Below are positions 30,546 through 51,415 of a DNA stretch of 64,000 nt, piece after piece. Position 1 is the first letter of the stretch. Every line of letters begins with the position of its first letter. The position numbers and the translations under genes are program-made. The notes beneath the pieces are model-generated. The model saw nothing but the letters and a program-made list of their open reading frames with translations, was not told the origin of the DNA and did no database searches. Origin of the DNA: Meloidogyne chitwoodi. Lineage: Eukaryota; Nematoda; Chromadorea; Rhabditida; Meloidogynidae. The stretch lies in NCBI GenBank assembly GCA_015183035.1, contig JACZZP010000015.1, positions 744,001-808,000 of the forward strand. Reading direction: 5' to 3'.

Positions 30546-32021
30546 TTAATGTTCTCCATGTTTATATTCATAACCATTACGTTGATAATGTTTTACACTT
30601 ACTGTAAATAATCTTCCTTTTTTGTTATGAACTTCACGACGAATAGTTTCATTTACATAATCATTTTCTTCTTCTTCTTCTTCATTACTGTTAGAATGTT
30701 TTTGAGAAGAATAAATTCTTTTTCTTTTTTTATTATTTTTTGGATTTTTATTAATTAATTTTTTAATAAAATATACACAAAGATAAGTTATTCCCCCAAA
30801 AAATGTTACTCCAACTAAAGTAAATAAAGCAGCTGGGGTTAATAAAGATATTAAAGAAGATATTGCTATTACTGCTGAAAATCCTCCAATTACAAGAAGA
30901 GACGTAATTAAAATACTTTTTCCAATTTCTCTCATAGTTCCACGTTTTACTCGTGTTAAATTAGTATTTTTGGTATCTTAATTTTAAATAAATTAATTTT
31001 TAAATTTAATTATTTTTTGTTATTTTATTAAATAGAAAGAGGTAAATTTAACAGTATAAATAAACAAAAACAGATATTATTCTAAAACAACTCCCCTTTC
31101 CCTATTATTTAACTATTTAATTATAATACCCTTTTATTTATTTTTAAATTATATTTTAATTTTTTATTTATTTTTTACCTGTAGAATTATTAATTATTTT
31201 CTTTAATCCTTTTAATTCTAAATTCAATTTAATGGCTTTTCGCAAATATTTTTTAATTGTTTCAACCTTTTTTGGAAAAATAGTACGCTTTGTTCTTCTT
31301 TTTCTTTTTTTATTATTATTATTTTCATTTAAAACTTTTTTAAATTCTTGTTGATAAATTGGATTTTCTTCATTTTTATTTCCAATTTTTTCAATAATAT
31401 TATTACAATTTTGAATAGTTTCTAAATTATTTGTATCAATTTGTTCACAACATTCTTTAATTTCTTCTTTTTGATTTTTTTGAAGATTTTTAATTATTTT
31501 TGAAATAATAAAATTTGTAAAAAATTTTGATTTTTTTAATGCTACTTTCTTTCCCAATAATTTATTACATAAATTATTTAAATCATTAAAAACTTCGTTT
31601 ACTTCATTTTCTTCTCCATTTTGTTTTTCTGCATTTTATAATTAAATTAATAAATTAAATAATTAATTATTTAAATAAAATAATATCCTAGGCCATCTTT
31701 TAATATTTTTTTATTAAATATAAAAATTAAAATTAAATAAATAAAATTAAATATTTTCTTCTTTTACATTAATTAATTAATTAAATATAATTAATTAATT
31801 TTACTGACATTTTTACCTTAAACTAATTTTTTAAAAATTATTTTACTATTACCTTTAAGGTTGGATTTATTTTGTTTCAAACCTTGCCAAACAAATTTAG
31901 CTAAATAAATATTTAAATAAATTAAAAATTAATTATTTTAACCTTCTACTATATCATTTATAACAAAAATAAATAAAACACTTAAAAATGTTAAATAAAT
32001 AAATAATCGCCAATGGCGCAT
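30546..32021 (-). CDS. Unrecognised family, paralogue B: leader, Lys-rich Cys region, RxKR sites, hydrophobic end
   Basis: Four exons in phase (32021-31943, 31900-31853, 31628-31179, 30976-30546) give about 335 residues. The leader MRHWRLFIYLTFLSVLFIFV matches paralogue A. The middle has NLCNKLLGKK, EEIKECCEQIDTNNLETIQN and a C, then a strongly basic KKRKRRTKRTIFPKK run that could be a furin site or a nuclear-type basic patch. The last exon has NLTRVKRGTMREIGKS (R-x-K-R-G in the same place as RHKRG in paralogue A), two hydrophobic segments (SILITSLLVIGGFSAVIAI, ALFTLVGVTFFGGITYLC) and a charged tail with an EEEEEEN run. Conserved Cys and exon phases show common descent with A. Function unknown; nothing links it to a named family. 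Confidence 0.65.
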
Positions 32022-34212
32022 AATTAAAAGAATGATTTTTTTTTTTGTTTTTTTGTAGTTTTAGATATTTCTAAATTTTTAAACTTTTTTAATTAAAAAA
32101 ATATAATTAAAAAAAATATGATATAATTAATTATATTTAGATTGAGGGCTTAATTTTTATTTGTTTTTTAAAAAGATAATTAAATTAATTAATTAATTAA
32201 TTAGATAAAGGAAAATAAAATTTAACTAATATTTTATTTAAAATAAATAATTATTATTAATTTTCTTTATTACAAAAAATATTAATTTAAATTTAATTTA
32301 AAATTTAATTTTTATTTAAAAAATTTATAGAATGGCATAGACAAATAATAAAATTTAAAAAAAAATTTTTTATTAATTGAGAGGGAATAAAGGCTTATGA
32401 TACATCATATCTCCCCAATAAAAAGGGTAATTATTGAATTTTTATTTAATTAAAGAAATAAATCAATTAAATCCTCGTGGGTTATTTAAATTAAATAATT
32501 AATTAATTAAAAATTTAAATAAAAATACTAAAGACTCTCATCTGTGAGGAATAACTAACTGAAGGTCTCTAATGTATAAATAAACAATTTATTAAAGCCC
32601 AGAATTGGTCTAGATTTTTTCAAAATTCCAGGCTCTATCATTTAAAAATAGTTTTTAGAAAAAATTGTTTTTAACAAAAAAATAACTATTTTTAATTATA
32701 TTTATAAAATATTTTAAATTAAAATATTTTAATTAATTTAAAATTTTTACCTAAAAATTATAAATCCTTTTATTTTTTTAATAAAATAAAAAAATACAAA
32801 TTATAATTAATTTAATATTGAGTTTGTGGTTAAAATATATTTTAGAGAGTATAATATTAAAAAAGCAAATTATATAATTACACGTAATAAATTATTTAAA
32901 TTTAATTAAAAAACATTTTTAATTAAAAAAAATAAAAAAGTTGCTCGAAAATAAAGAAATTCTTTGGAGAAAAATAATTTAAATTAAATTATAATTTAAA
33001 TATATGTTCAAAAAAATATATTTTAAAAAATTAATTTATTTATTTAAAATTTTTATTTTTAGTTATTTTGTAGCAAACTTTTTGTTTTATAAAATGAAAT
33101 AAAAAAATATTTTTTTTTTTATTTTTTAAATTATTAAAATTGGTTCTCTGTTTTACTAATTAAACGCTCAAATTTTTGAACATAAAAAATAAATTAAAAT
33201 AAATTTAAAAAAATATATATGTATGATTAAAAATAAAAATAGAAAAGAAAATATTAATTTTATAAATTAATTAATAGATTATAATTACCCTTTTTGAGGT
33301 AGTCTTTTTTTAAGGCTAAATTTTTAAATTTTTTAATTTTTTTTATTTTTTAAAAATAAATTTAGGGACAAAAAGAGAAAAATTTTAAAAAATTTAGCCC
33401 AAAAAATTAAAAAAAATTCCAATATTTATGTGAAATTAAAAAAAAAGTGCAAAAAATCAAGTAAATGAAGAGGCGAAAACCCAGTCCAAAAGGAAGAAAA
33501 AAATAAAAAAAAAAAGAAGAAAATTAAAGAAGAAAAATAATATAAATATAAACAAATTAATATATTTGGAAAATAAAAAGAAAAAAAACACTCGAATAAA
33601 TCTTGGAATTGGGGTTTCGCTCGATTCATTATTTTCGATTTATTGTGATATTTAAATTAAAAATAAATAATAATAATGACTAAAAATATAAAAAAAAATA
33701 TAAATAAAAATTATTCAATAATTTACCAAAAATTAATTTTTAAAAATTTTAACATTTTTTTAAATTTAGTCATTATTTATAAATTAAATAAATAAAATTA
33801 ATTAATTAAAATAGTGCAAATGAAAATTAAATTTTTGGAGTTTTATTAAAATTAAAAAATAAAATTAGAGGGAAAATCCTCATTTTAATAAATAAAAAAA
33901 TAAATGAAGAGATTCATTTGGTTGATTAGACTCGGCGATGTTTCTCAGTTTTTTACAGTCTAAAAAACATTTTTTTTCTTGACTGAATGTGGTTTAAATT
34001 AAAATAAATAAAAAAGAGGAAATAAATAAATTAAAGAGGGAATATATCTTTCAAAATATAAAGGTATTTTTACACTTATAAATACACAAACAATCACTTT
34101 TGGTGTCCTTATAAAATTATTATTAATTATTTTTTAATTTTTATTTCCTCTTTTACTTTAAATAAAATATCTTAAAAATTAATTTTAAAAAATATTAAAT
34201 ATTCCCCCTAAT
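32022..34212. other. AT-rich spacer
   Basis: Upstream of paralogue B and downstream of the MYRF gene. Homopolymer A/T runs and short purine-rich stretches (33430-33600). Short open frames here have no conserved composition. Nothing supported. Confidence 0.55.
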
Positions 34213-43199
<8,987 letters not shown>

Positions 43200-44388
43200 T
43201 CTTAATAATCATTATATAATTAATATAAATAAAAAATTAATTAAAAAAATATTTTAGAAATTAATATATAAAAATAATGATAAAATAATTAAAAAAATAT
43301 TAATTAATTAAATTAAAATAAAAAACAAATTTAAATTCTTTTAATTTTTTAAATATAAATATAATTAAAAAAAACTATTTATTAATTTATATCTCATCTT
43401 ACAGGCCAAAAAACAAACAGCAAGAAAGAAAGGCCAAAAACTAAACTCACTTAATAATAAAATCAAAATATTTTAAATATTAAAAATTAAATAAATGTGT
43501 TTTTATATTAAAACTTAAAAAAGAAAAAAATCGGAAATGAAAAAACAACCTCTATTAAAGATGGACAAAAAATACCTCACAAATAGGGCCATAAATTTAG
43601 CGAAAAAAAAAACAATTTTTTATCTGTATTACATATGTTTGTATTTATTTATGTTTTTGCAAACAGAAAATATAAAAAATAAAAAATGTGAAAGTGTAAA
43701 GAGAAATAGTATGTTAAAAAAATACTAAGGGATAGGGCCCTCACTGTTGGAGTAGGCCACTGCCTAGCACGGCGCCAAACATTAAAAAAGCTTTGGAAAA
43801 AAAAGAAAAAGAACACTAACGAAGAGGCGTTCATATAAAGATGCTGCCAGCCGATTTTTTAAAAGGGAGTATTTGAGTATTTAATTATATAAGAAATGTT
43901 GTATAAATCAAAGAATAAAGACTCAAGTGACTAAATAGAAGGCCTAGAAGAGAACAAAACACAGAGAAAATGAAAGGGAAAGAACAATTATGAGAACGCA
44001 GTGGAAAGAAAGAAAACAAAACACGTTTTTTACTGACAGCCATTGACTTGTAAAAGAAAATTTATCAAAAAAAAAATAACCTAAAAATGAAGTTTTTTTA
44101 AATTAAAAAAAAAAATAAACAATTTATTCTTTAATTTACACATAAATATGTTAGAATGCCAAACAAAATATATGTATTATCGTAATTATATGGCCAAATA
44201 GCAAATATTTAATATAGTGGATAAAGGGAAATATTCAAGTTTTTAGAGATAAAATAAATTTTTGGTGAGATAAGTTTTCAATACATTATTTAAGTTAAAT
44301 ATAATAGTTTAAACGAGAAAAGAGCTATTTTTAAAATGCACCTAGAGATAAATAACCACAGCCAATCATTCATCAATTATTTGAAAAG
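43200..44388. other. Spacer upstream of MYRF with one GC-richer patch
   Basis: AT-rich DNA. 43735-43785 (TAGGGCCCTCACTGTTGGAG..., TAGCACGGCGCCAAAC) is conspicuously GC rich and resembles a repeat remnant, but I found no partner in the window. No gene seen. Confidence 0.45.
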
Positions 44389-46809
44389 TTAGGAGGCCGA
44401 CACAATGCGCCTGAAAATATAAAATTATTATTAGGTAATAATTAATAAGGCTATCGAGAATTTCCAGTCATTGAAAAAAAATATCTGATATTAAAATTGT
44501 CAAATTTCCCAAATTTTTATTATTCAATTTATTTTAGAATATTAAATAAAAATTATCATACCCAATGTGGTCCATCGAAGTAGTACAATTCCCATCAGAA
44601 ACGACCATTCCACTACGTGATACATGCACTCGTTTCGCACCACATTTTACATAAGCCTTCTCATCACTCTTAAAAATGAACTATAAATCCAAATATATTA
44701 ATTTTATAACCTGTACTTCCATTTCAACGTTAGATCCACGCAGATGAATAGTAGACTGGCTTGGAGAGCAAATAATTTGACGAGGACGGCAGAACACCTC
44801 CACATCACCATCATGCTTCTGACGAATCAAGAACCCTAAAAGAATTTTTTAAATTCCTTTTCTATACTTATCCAAAAAGTTACCATTAATACTGACACTA
44901 AACAACATTCCGCTCTTCTCCTCATATCTAGCACGGTGAACAATATCATCGCAAGCATAAATTTTAGGAAGCTTAAATTTTTTTAATGTTAGATATTAAA
45001 TTTTAATTATTTTTACATAATCCACCGCCTCGTTATTAGACCCAAAAACTTGGGAGTCAACATAAAATTGGCGTAAAGTATAGTCATAACGTAATGATGG
45101 GAACTGAATACGATCCATGGAGAGAGCCGAAGTGCCACGAGCAGCAGCAGCAGAAACAAGGAAGGCGTCTTTCAGATGAGACATAGAGAAAAGAACACCT
45201 TGTGTACCAAGAATAGCCTAAATAGACAAATCATTTATTAAAAAATATATAATTTTTTATATTTTTTTCTGTGAAGTTGCTGGGGGTGAGAAGAATAAAC
45301 GCCGAGATGAAAAACTTGAAAAAAGTTAAGGGTATTGTGACTTATAACGGGTTTTTTGTTTATGGACCGATTTGAACAAGTAAGGTGTCATTTGAAAGAG
45401 CTCAGAAAACTGAGTCGAATTAGGGGTGGGGGAAGTTGGTCCGACAATTAGGGACCGAGTTACAGACCCCCGAAAATTGAAAAATCATAGGGGGGAGTAA
45501 GCTCATTGAGGTGATTACCGCGGCTGCTCCTAAATTATTTTCACTGAATTAATTATTTTGTTGTAATTTGCGCCGTAGAATGACGCATGTACCAAAAGCC
45601 AACCAGAGATGGGCTCCCAAATGAAGAAGTCATAAAACACTCCCAATAGGTCCAAGTTTGACGTGTTTCCAGCAAACTTCGATCCTTCATAACTTTGTTT
45701 AAAATCGTTCAATCAAGACGATTTTGGTCTCATTCGATAGGTCTCGAAGAGCCGAGTCGAATGAGCTATCATACTCATATTTGAATTTTTACCGCCAAGA
45801 AGAGCTTGGTCCCCCCTATGGTTTTTCGATTTTCGGGGTCTGTAACTCGGTCCCTAATTGTCGGACCAACTTCCCCCACCCCTAGTTCGACTCAGTTTTC
45901 GAAGCTCTTTCGAATGACACCTCACTTGTCCAAATCGGTCCATAAACAAAAAACCCGTTATAAGTCACAACATTCAAAGTTAAAAATAATTTTAAAATTT
46001 AACCATTTTTGCCAAATTCACAATTGATCCTTCTTGAGTGTTGATAGATCCACTGTCGTTAATTAATGGCATACCGACATTTCCAACCATAAAATCCGCA
46101 GGCACTTTCGGAAGGTTACTTAAGTTTGATCGAAGCCAATTTGTATCAGTATTAGGTTTTGGCGAAACAATGCAGCCCTTAGTTGACGCTTCCAAGTTAC
46201 TATCATTGCCAGGATCTAAAATGTTTAATGTGAAAATAAATTTATAAAACAAAAAATCAAGATTAAAAACTCACAAAAATAACAGAAAACTTTATCTTCT
46301 TCCTGAAGTATGTGTCCAAAAGGATGAAGTATTCCAGACCTAGAGCCTTTGTGAGTACTTGAGATCTGTAAAACACACTCATTAATCGAGAAAAATCGAA
46401 TAAAAACGAAAAAAAGGTTTTAAAAAATACCGCGAATTTATTCCAACATACAACGCGAATAGAACGATCAAGACTAATTTCAATATTCACATTATGCGCC
46501 ATAGTGATTGAAATGGTTCCAAATGGTGTAACACAAACCTTAAAATAAAACGTAATAAATTATTTAAAAAAGGGTAAGACTTCGTTTAGATACCATATAT
46601 AAAAACTAATTTTTTATAATGTGATAAAATGCAAAAATTCAGAAACGATTATGAAAGTTACTAAAAAGACCTCATTTTATTACATTAAAAAATAGTTTTG
46701 ATATGGTGTGAGAAGAAGTCTAGACCAATTATGTTACCAATGGGTATTTCAGCTTTTCAAGTGGAGGCAAGGAAGCATTCGCCGTTGTAGTACTAGAGGT
46801 ATTAAGCAT
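44389..46809 (-). CDS. Conserved-looking protein of unknown function
   Basis: Nine exons in phase from ATG 46809 (MLNTSSTTTANASLPPLEKL) to TAA 44389, about 310 residues. Early segments read VCVTPFGTISITMAHNVNIE, SIRVVCWNKFA and SSTHKGSRSGILHPFGHILQ. The C-terminal half has evenly spaced beta-strand-like lines: MLFSVSINGFLIRQKHDGDV, EVFCRPRQIICSPSQSTIHL and AYVKCGAKRVHVSRSGMVVS. There is no signal peptide or membrane segment. Mixed, non-AT-biased codon use and good splice sites argue for a real conserved gene. I do not recognise the family. One intron (45218-46003) is 786 nt because it carries a 636 bp inverted-repeat element. It is divergently arranged with the STRAD-like gene. Confidence 0.7.
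45335..45970. mobile_element. 636 bp inverted-repeat element in an intron
   Basis: Left end TTGTGACTTATAACGGGTTT and right end AAACCCGTTATAAGTCACAA are exact inverses, and the similarity extends about 160 nt inward through GGACCGATTTG, AGTTGGTCCGACAATTAGGG and GAGTTACAGACCCC. The middle (about 45550-45790) is less repetitive and has CCAAAAGCCAACCAGAGATG and TCGAAGAGCCGAGTCGAATG. No transposase frame. No convincing target duplication was found at the ends. A diverged partial copy lies at 22070-22250. Confidence 0.9.
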
Positions 46810-46924
46810 TATCGATGGTGAATGTAATTAATTTAAGATTGTTAAGAAGTTTTAGACTAAAAATTATTATAAATTTTTTTTAAATTTTTACGAAGAAATT
46901 TAAAAAACAAAAGTAAATAGGGAA

Positions 46925-47014
46925 AGCTCGAGAAGTCGCAGGCCAATTTTTATCTCTAATTCTCTTCATTTTATATACTATTGAGCGATTAGATGGCCTG
47001 CGACTTCTTGAGCT
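46925..47014. repeat. 90 nt hairpin with 21 nt arms
   Basis: AGCTCGAGAAGTCGCAGGCCA (46925-46945) and TGGCCTGCGACTTCTTGAGCT (46994-47014) are complementary at 20 of 21 positions with a 48 nt loop. Arm length and total size fall in the range of small-RNA precursors, but short MITE remnants look the same. It lies in the spacer between divergent genes. Confidence 0.6.
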
Positions 47015-47094
47015 GTACCGAATAATAAGGAACGTTCACTTTGTCGCGGGCGTTTATCTCGCAACTTTGTTGCGAGACCACTTTTAATCTTCGT

Positions 47095-47169
47095 TTTCTA
47101 CAAGAATTTCTTCGTGAAGAAGAAAATAGATATTGTGCTGATTGTGAACGAAAACAACCTCGATAGGCA
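47095..47169 (+). pseudogene. Stray copy of ArfGAP exon 2 fragment
   Basis: 47101-47168 matches 15561-15628 of the SMAP-type ArfGAP gene at 62 of 68 bases. The translation starts QEFLREEENRYCADCERKQP and then hits TAG where the parent has TGG. It covers only the first Cys pair of the zinc finger and lacks the rest of the exon. Neighbouring bases (GTCGCGGGCG, CTCGCAACTTTGTTGCGAG) are unrelated to the parent and GC rich. A captured or transposed gene fragment is the likely origin. Confidence 0.85.
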
Positions 47170-47524
47170 ATATGATTGTATAAATATCGTTGCCCCGTGG
47201 ACGAATATCCCGCGACGAGATTTGAATTTTTCCAAGATTCAAGTTCTCGTTTTATTTTAATGTTCATTTGGTGCTGATAGATTCCGACAGTGGCTAATAT
47301 ATCCGGATGTCTTGCAACAAAAAAAAAAACCGGAAGAAATTTCATAAGTATGCGGAGATCCGGATTTAGGCAGACAGTTAGAAAATGAGAAATAGTTCAC
47401 TGTCGAAAACAACCACTGTCGAAAACTGTTTCCACGGTTCAATTTATGTTCTAGATTTATTTTTAAATGTCGTTTCTGATTTGGTCAAGACGCAATGGTT
47501 CCTTAGAACGCCATAACATGTCCA

Positions 47525-50500
47525 ATGAATACGAAAAAATGCTTCTTCGGTATAAATCTAGATCTTAAAAAGCAAACAATCATTCAACTCAGAGAAGCAA
47601 CGCCGTGTATTAATGATTACAAAGAGATTCGAATTCTTGAACAATTGTTCGACAAACAATCAATTGTCGTGGCTGAAACGCTCATTGTTGAACGCATCAG
47701 AAAACCATTATGTCATTATGCTCTTAGGATTGTAGAACTAAGAAGTGTGACGGCACTTCGGGCTATTGTTTGATATTTGTATTTTTATCATTTAGTTTTT
47801 GTATTCTCCGCAAGTTACAAAATTCTAGAATATTTTCTTTCGTAAAATTTTCCCATTTCTAGCAAAATTTGTTTTTAGTTCCATGAGGTTGGTGTGCTTA
47901 AAAATATTGGCATACATGAAAGCATTATGGGTTTATTCATGGCTTTTCGTCATCGACAATATCTTGGGCTATTATTCCCGCCGTTCTCAACATTACGTGA
48001 CAAGATTGATCTCTTACGTCGGTAATTTGTTTTTTTAATATATTCCTTTTTCTTAGTTTCAAAAAGTCTGCTGGTACTGGTATTGATGTCCGCTTCAGAG
48101 ATCCGTGCAAAGACAAATTTTCAACACAAAGTTGTTCTTTAGCCAAGGAACAATTTCTGCTTGAGAATTGTGTATTCAATCGCAATTCTGTTGTCTTTGT
48201 ATTGAAACAAGTCATTGCAGGTTTATAGCAAATTCGATTTTTTTAAATCTAAAGCTATTTAGCATTAGAATTTCTTAATTCCAAGGATCTGATTCACACT
48301 CAGATTTGCTCTTCAAGCGTTTTCATTAATGATCGATGTTCTATCAAGTTGGGTTCTTTTCTGCATTGTCGTCGTATTGGATCAAAGTTTATTTAACATT
48401 ACTTGAAATTTTTTTATTTATTATTAGACGTTGGTTCTTCACAGGGAATCCAAATCTTTTCCCACCGGAGGCATTTCAGAGGGGCGATCAATTTTTTATT
48501 AAGCCAAACTTTGATACATGGGCCCTTGGACTTTTTGTCCTTGAGATGTCAACTGGAAGAAGGATGCGTTATTCACATATTGAAATGAAAGATCTGGCTG
48601 CGAAATTTGTGAATATTTTTTTAAAATTATTGCTTCATGCTTTAGATCAATGGCAATGAAGCACCACCTACACTAGAAGAAACTGCTCCCGATACTGTTG
48701 TTCATGGAGAAGTTCGAACAATTTTGAATTTAATTTTAATTTATGTATATTATTTAGCAAACCTACGATCCTCACGTTACAAACTTTCTTGCTGAATGCT
48801 TCAACATACTCCACAATAAGCGTAAAAATCCCTCAGAATTTTTATCTCATCCATTTTTGACACGATTTTTCAACAAAGAGGAGGCTCGTCTACAACTTGG
48901 AGGTTTTTAAAGAACATTATAAAAATTTTGAGAGGGACTTTTTTTGGTGTCATGTCGGGGATTAGCTTTAATATATCTAATTTACTAAAAAATATTCACA
49001 TCAGTTGAGCCGCTGAAAGAAATGCCATGGGAGCGTCGGCGAAGTCTTCGCCTTGACACACTCACTTGCCATTCACATTATGCTCCTTTAAAAGAGGAAT
49101 TGATGGAGCAAATATGTAACGCTGTTAGGCTGGTTCATGATAAAAATTGTTGCCCAATATTTGAAGAAAATCTACATGAAGGAATAACTAAAGATAAATA
49201 TGTTGCCGTCAATGCATCTCTAGCTTTTCTACAGGATGAAGATGATGACTGGAGTCGAGAGGTCCTTGACGTGTCATCTGCTAGTTCACCTGATTGTACA
49301 ATTTTGCCAAAAACTCGAGTAAATAGGAGACCAACGCTTTCTGGCGAACAGATTCGTCGTCAAAATGGAAATTCTCCATTTGAAGGAAGAGTTGGTTTAA
49401 ATAATTTTTCTTTTTTTAATTTAGAATTTTTAGGAGTGTCAACGTTGCGAAATGGTGTTTTTTGTGAATAATAATTGGTCTTTGAACAACAGACATTTGT
49501 TTATTGCTCTTCAATTTGCTCGATGGTTTGAACGTGGCTTGATAGAGTTAGTTAAAAGAAATTTTAAAATAATTATTCCATTTTAGTTTCAATTAAAAAT
49601 ATAAATTTGGCTCTCATAATTAACTGATTTTTTAATTATAGTTTTGCCGATTTGATTCGTGTCGTGGATGAATTAGACGATATTCTCATTGATTACATAA
49701 TATCAAGCGAACCACGACCATTATCTCCATATAAACACCGTATGTTGACGTCAACACCTGATTCCGTGGCATTTGTGAGCGGACTTCGACGCAGTTTTAC
49801 AGATCGTTCTCCAAGGGATGATGTGAGGACTCATCGTTACAACAATATTTTTGTTGAAGTTGCTTTAAGCTTAGATGCTGTTCACAAGAAAAAGGCAGAA
49901 AATTAATTCAGTTTCATAAAATATTCTATTTAATTTTCAGCAAAAAATGGATAGACTAAGAGAAGGTGACACCGTTCTTTACCCCAAAGATTTGGGCCCA
50001 TTGTATGCTTCGGCAACATTCTATGAACTAAATATGGAAAGACTTCACCTATTGGAATCAGTAATGCTAGGTAAACGACGAATCGATGATTGGGAATTTG
50101 ATGCTGAACAGCGTGTTTCTGATTCAGCAAGTACTTCAGAAACATCTTTAACGTACAGTTTTTTAAATTTATTTTGATTATTATTTTTGGCATTTCACTA
50201 TTAAGCGTCCTATTTTCTCCTCTATTACAAATGGGCAATGAGACATAATGGAAGAGTCATTAAAAAAATATAATTCCACAAATTGAGGAATGACTATCAT
50301 ATCCCATTGACCATTTTTAATAAAGGAGAAAAGAGGATGCTTAACAGAAAAGACTTTATTTTTTAGCACTTTGTTAAAAGCGCGGAGGGATAATCCAAAT
50401 GCAAAAATTAGTTCAGAAATTGGCTGGGATGTTAGTAACCAAGCTGAGCAGGCCAAAATTTGGGTTTGTCTAGTTGCTAAAAATCCTTTGGTATTATCTT

Positions 50501-50982
50501 TATTCAGGGTGATTACAAACGTGATTTTTTATTTCGCTTTGCCAAGTATGCAATACCATATAAGGTAATTTAATTTAAATTAATAAAAATATTAAAATTT
50601 AGCTAGAAAAAGAAACAGCAAAAAAACTTTACGAAACTCCAAGATCTACAACATCAAAATCCTCAATGGAATCGTTAATTGAAAGACTACCTTGTGGAAT
50701 TACTGACGAAGATGATGTTGAGGTTAAGAGATTAATAATTACAAGTTTATATTTTTTCAGTTACAACTTGCACGGACTCGTTCTAAACAGGAAGAGGATG
50801 TTGCTTCTCCATTTAAGCACCATGATGATGTTGAGGCTAGGGAAGAGCTAGTGCAAAAACTAACAAATGAGAACCACGCGAAAGACATAATGATTCGTTC
50901 AATGGAAGAACAAATGGAACAACTGAGAGCTGAATTGGATCTTAAAACGTTTCTTGATGATTCATCTTTAGAATTGGATTGA
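47525..50982 (+). CDS. strd-1: STRAD-like pseudokinase with long C-terminal extension
   Basis: About 15 exons from ATG 47525 to TGA 50982. A kinase fold is recognisable: YALRIVELRSV where VAIK is expected (Lys changed to Arg), HEVGVLKNIG, LKQVIAALEFLNSKDLIHTQ where the HRD motif has become HTQ, LGSF in place of DFG, NLFPPEAFQR, FDTWALGLFVLEMSTG and NPSEFLSHPFLTRFF. All three catalytic signatures are lost, so it should not transfer phosphate. Later GKRRIDDWEFDAEQ carries the W-E-F tripeptide that ends vertebrate STRAD and docks MO25. STRAD activates LKB1/PAR-4 allosterically. Here WEF is followed by a further 150 or so residues ending in a coiled coil (MIRSMEEQMEQLRAELDL). The STRAD call rests on the pseudokinase pattern plus WEF; the exon edge near 49820 is uncertain. 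Confidence 0.7.
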
Positions 50983-51415
50983 CATCATTTCTCTACGCTT
51001 GTTTTTTTAATATGACGAGATATTTTTAACATTAATAAGTATTTTTACCCTAATATTAATCTATCTTTTTTACTTTTATTTATTGCAAAGAATAAATTAA
51101 ACTAAATTATAATACATAGTTACGGATTTCATCATTTTATTATAGGTAAATAAATTTATTTAAACAATGAAGCACAAATTATTAGAATTGAGGCAAACAT
51201 TTTCCAGAAAAAAAAGAAAATACTTATAAAAAAATTGTTGATTGAGATAATTGTTGATTATGAGTAATCCGAAGGGATGTCTAATTCATTTTTAACTGAG
51301 AGAATCAAATGGCTCAAAATTGTTTTAGATTTTAACAAATGCTTTAGACACTATGATATCAATTAAATACAAGGCATTTTTAACAATTTTTAATTGAATT
51401 TTTCGCATTCTCCAA
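50983..51415. other. Spacer between convergent genes
   Basis: 3' ends of the STRAD-like gene and SKP1. No feature seen. Confidence 0.6.

Noticed and set aside
27621..32021. Viral envelope-like origin suggested by a furin-type site followed by a hydrophobic stretch
   Set aside because: No fusion-protein motifs, heptad stalk or polymerase/capsid neighbours; normal spliced exons with host-like leaders. Resemblance is only in general layout.
33426..33629. Minus-strand Phe/Ser-rich open frame
   Set aside because: Composition reflects an A/G-rich strand; no splice sites or conserved residues.
45806..46247. Plus-strand open frames opposite the 45-46 kb gene
   Set aside because: The first is in the right arm of the inverted-repeat element and the second is antisense to a well-supported exon.
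47467..47575. Alternative upstream ATG at 47467 for the STRAD-like gene
   Set aside because: It is in another frame and stops after 36 codons; ATG 47525 leads into the kinase-like frame.
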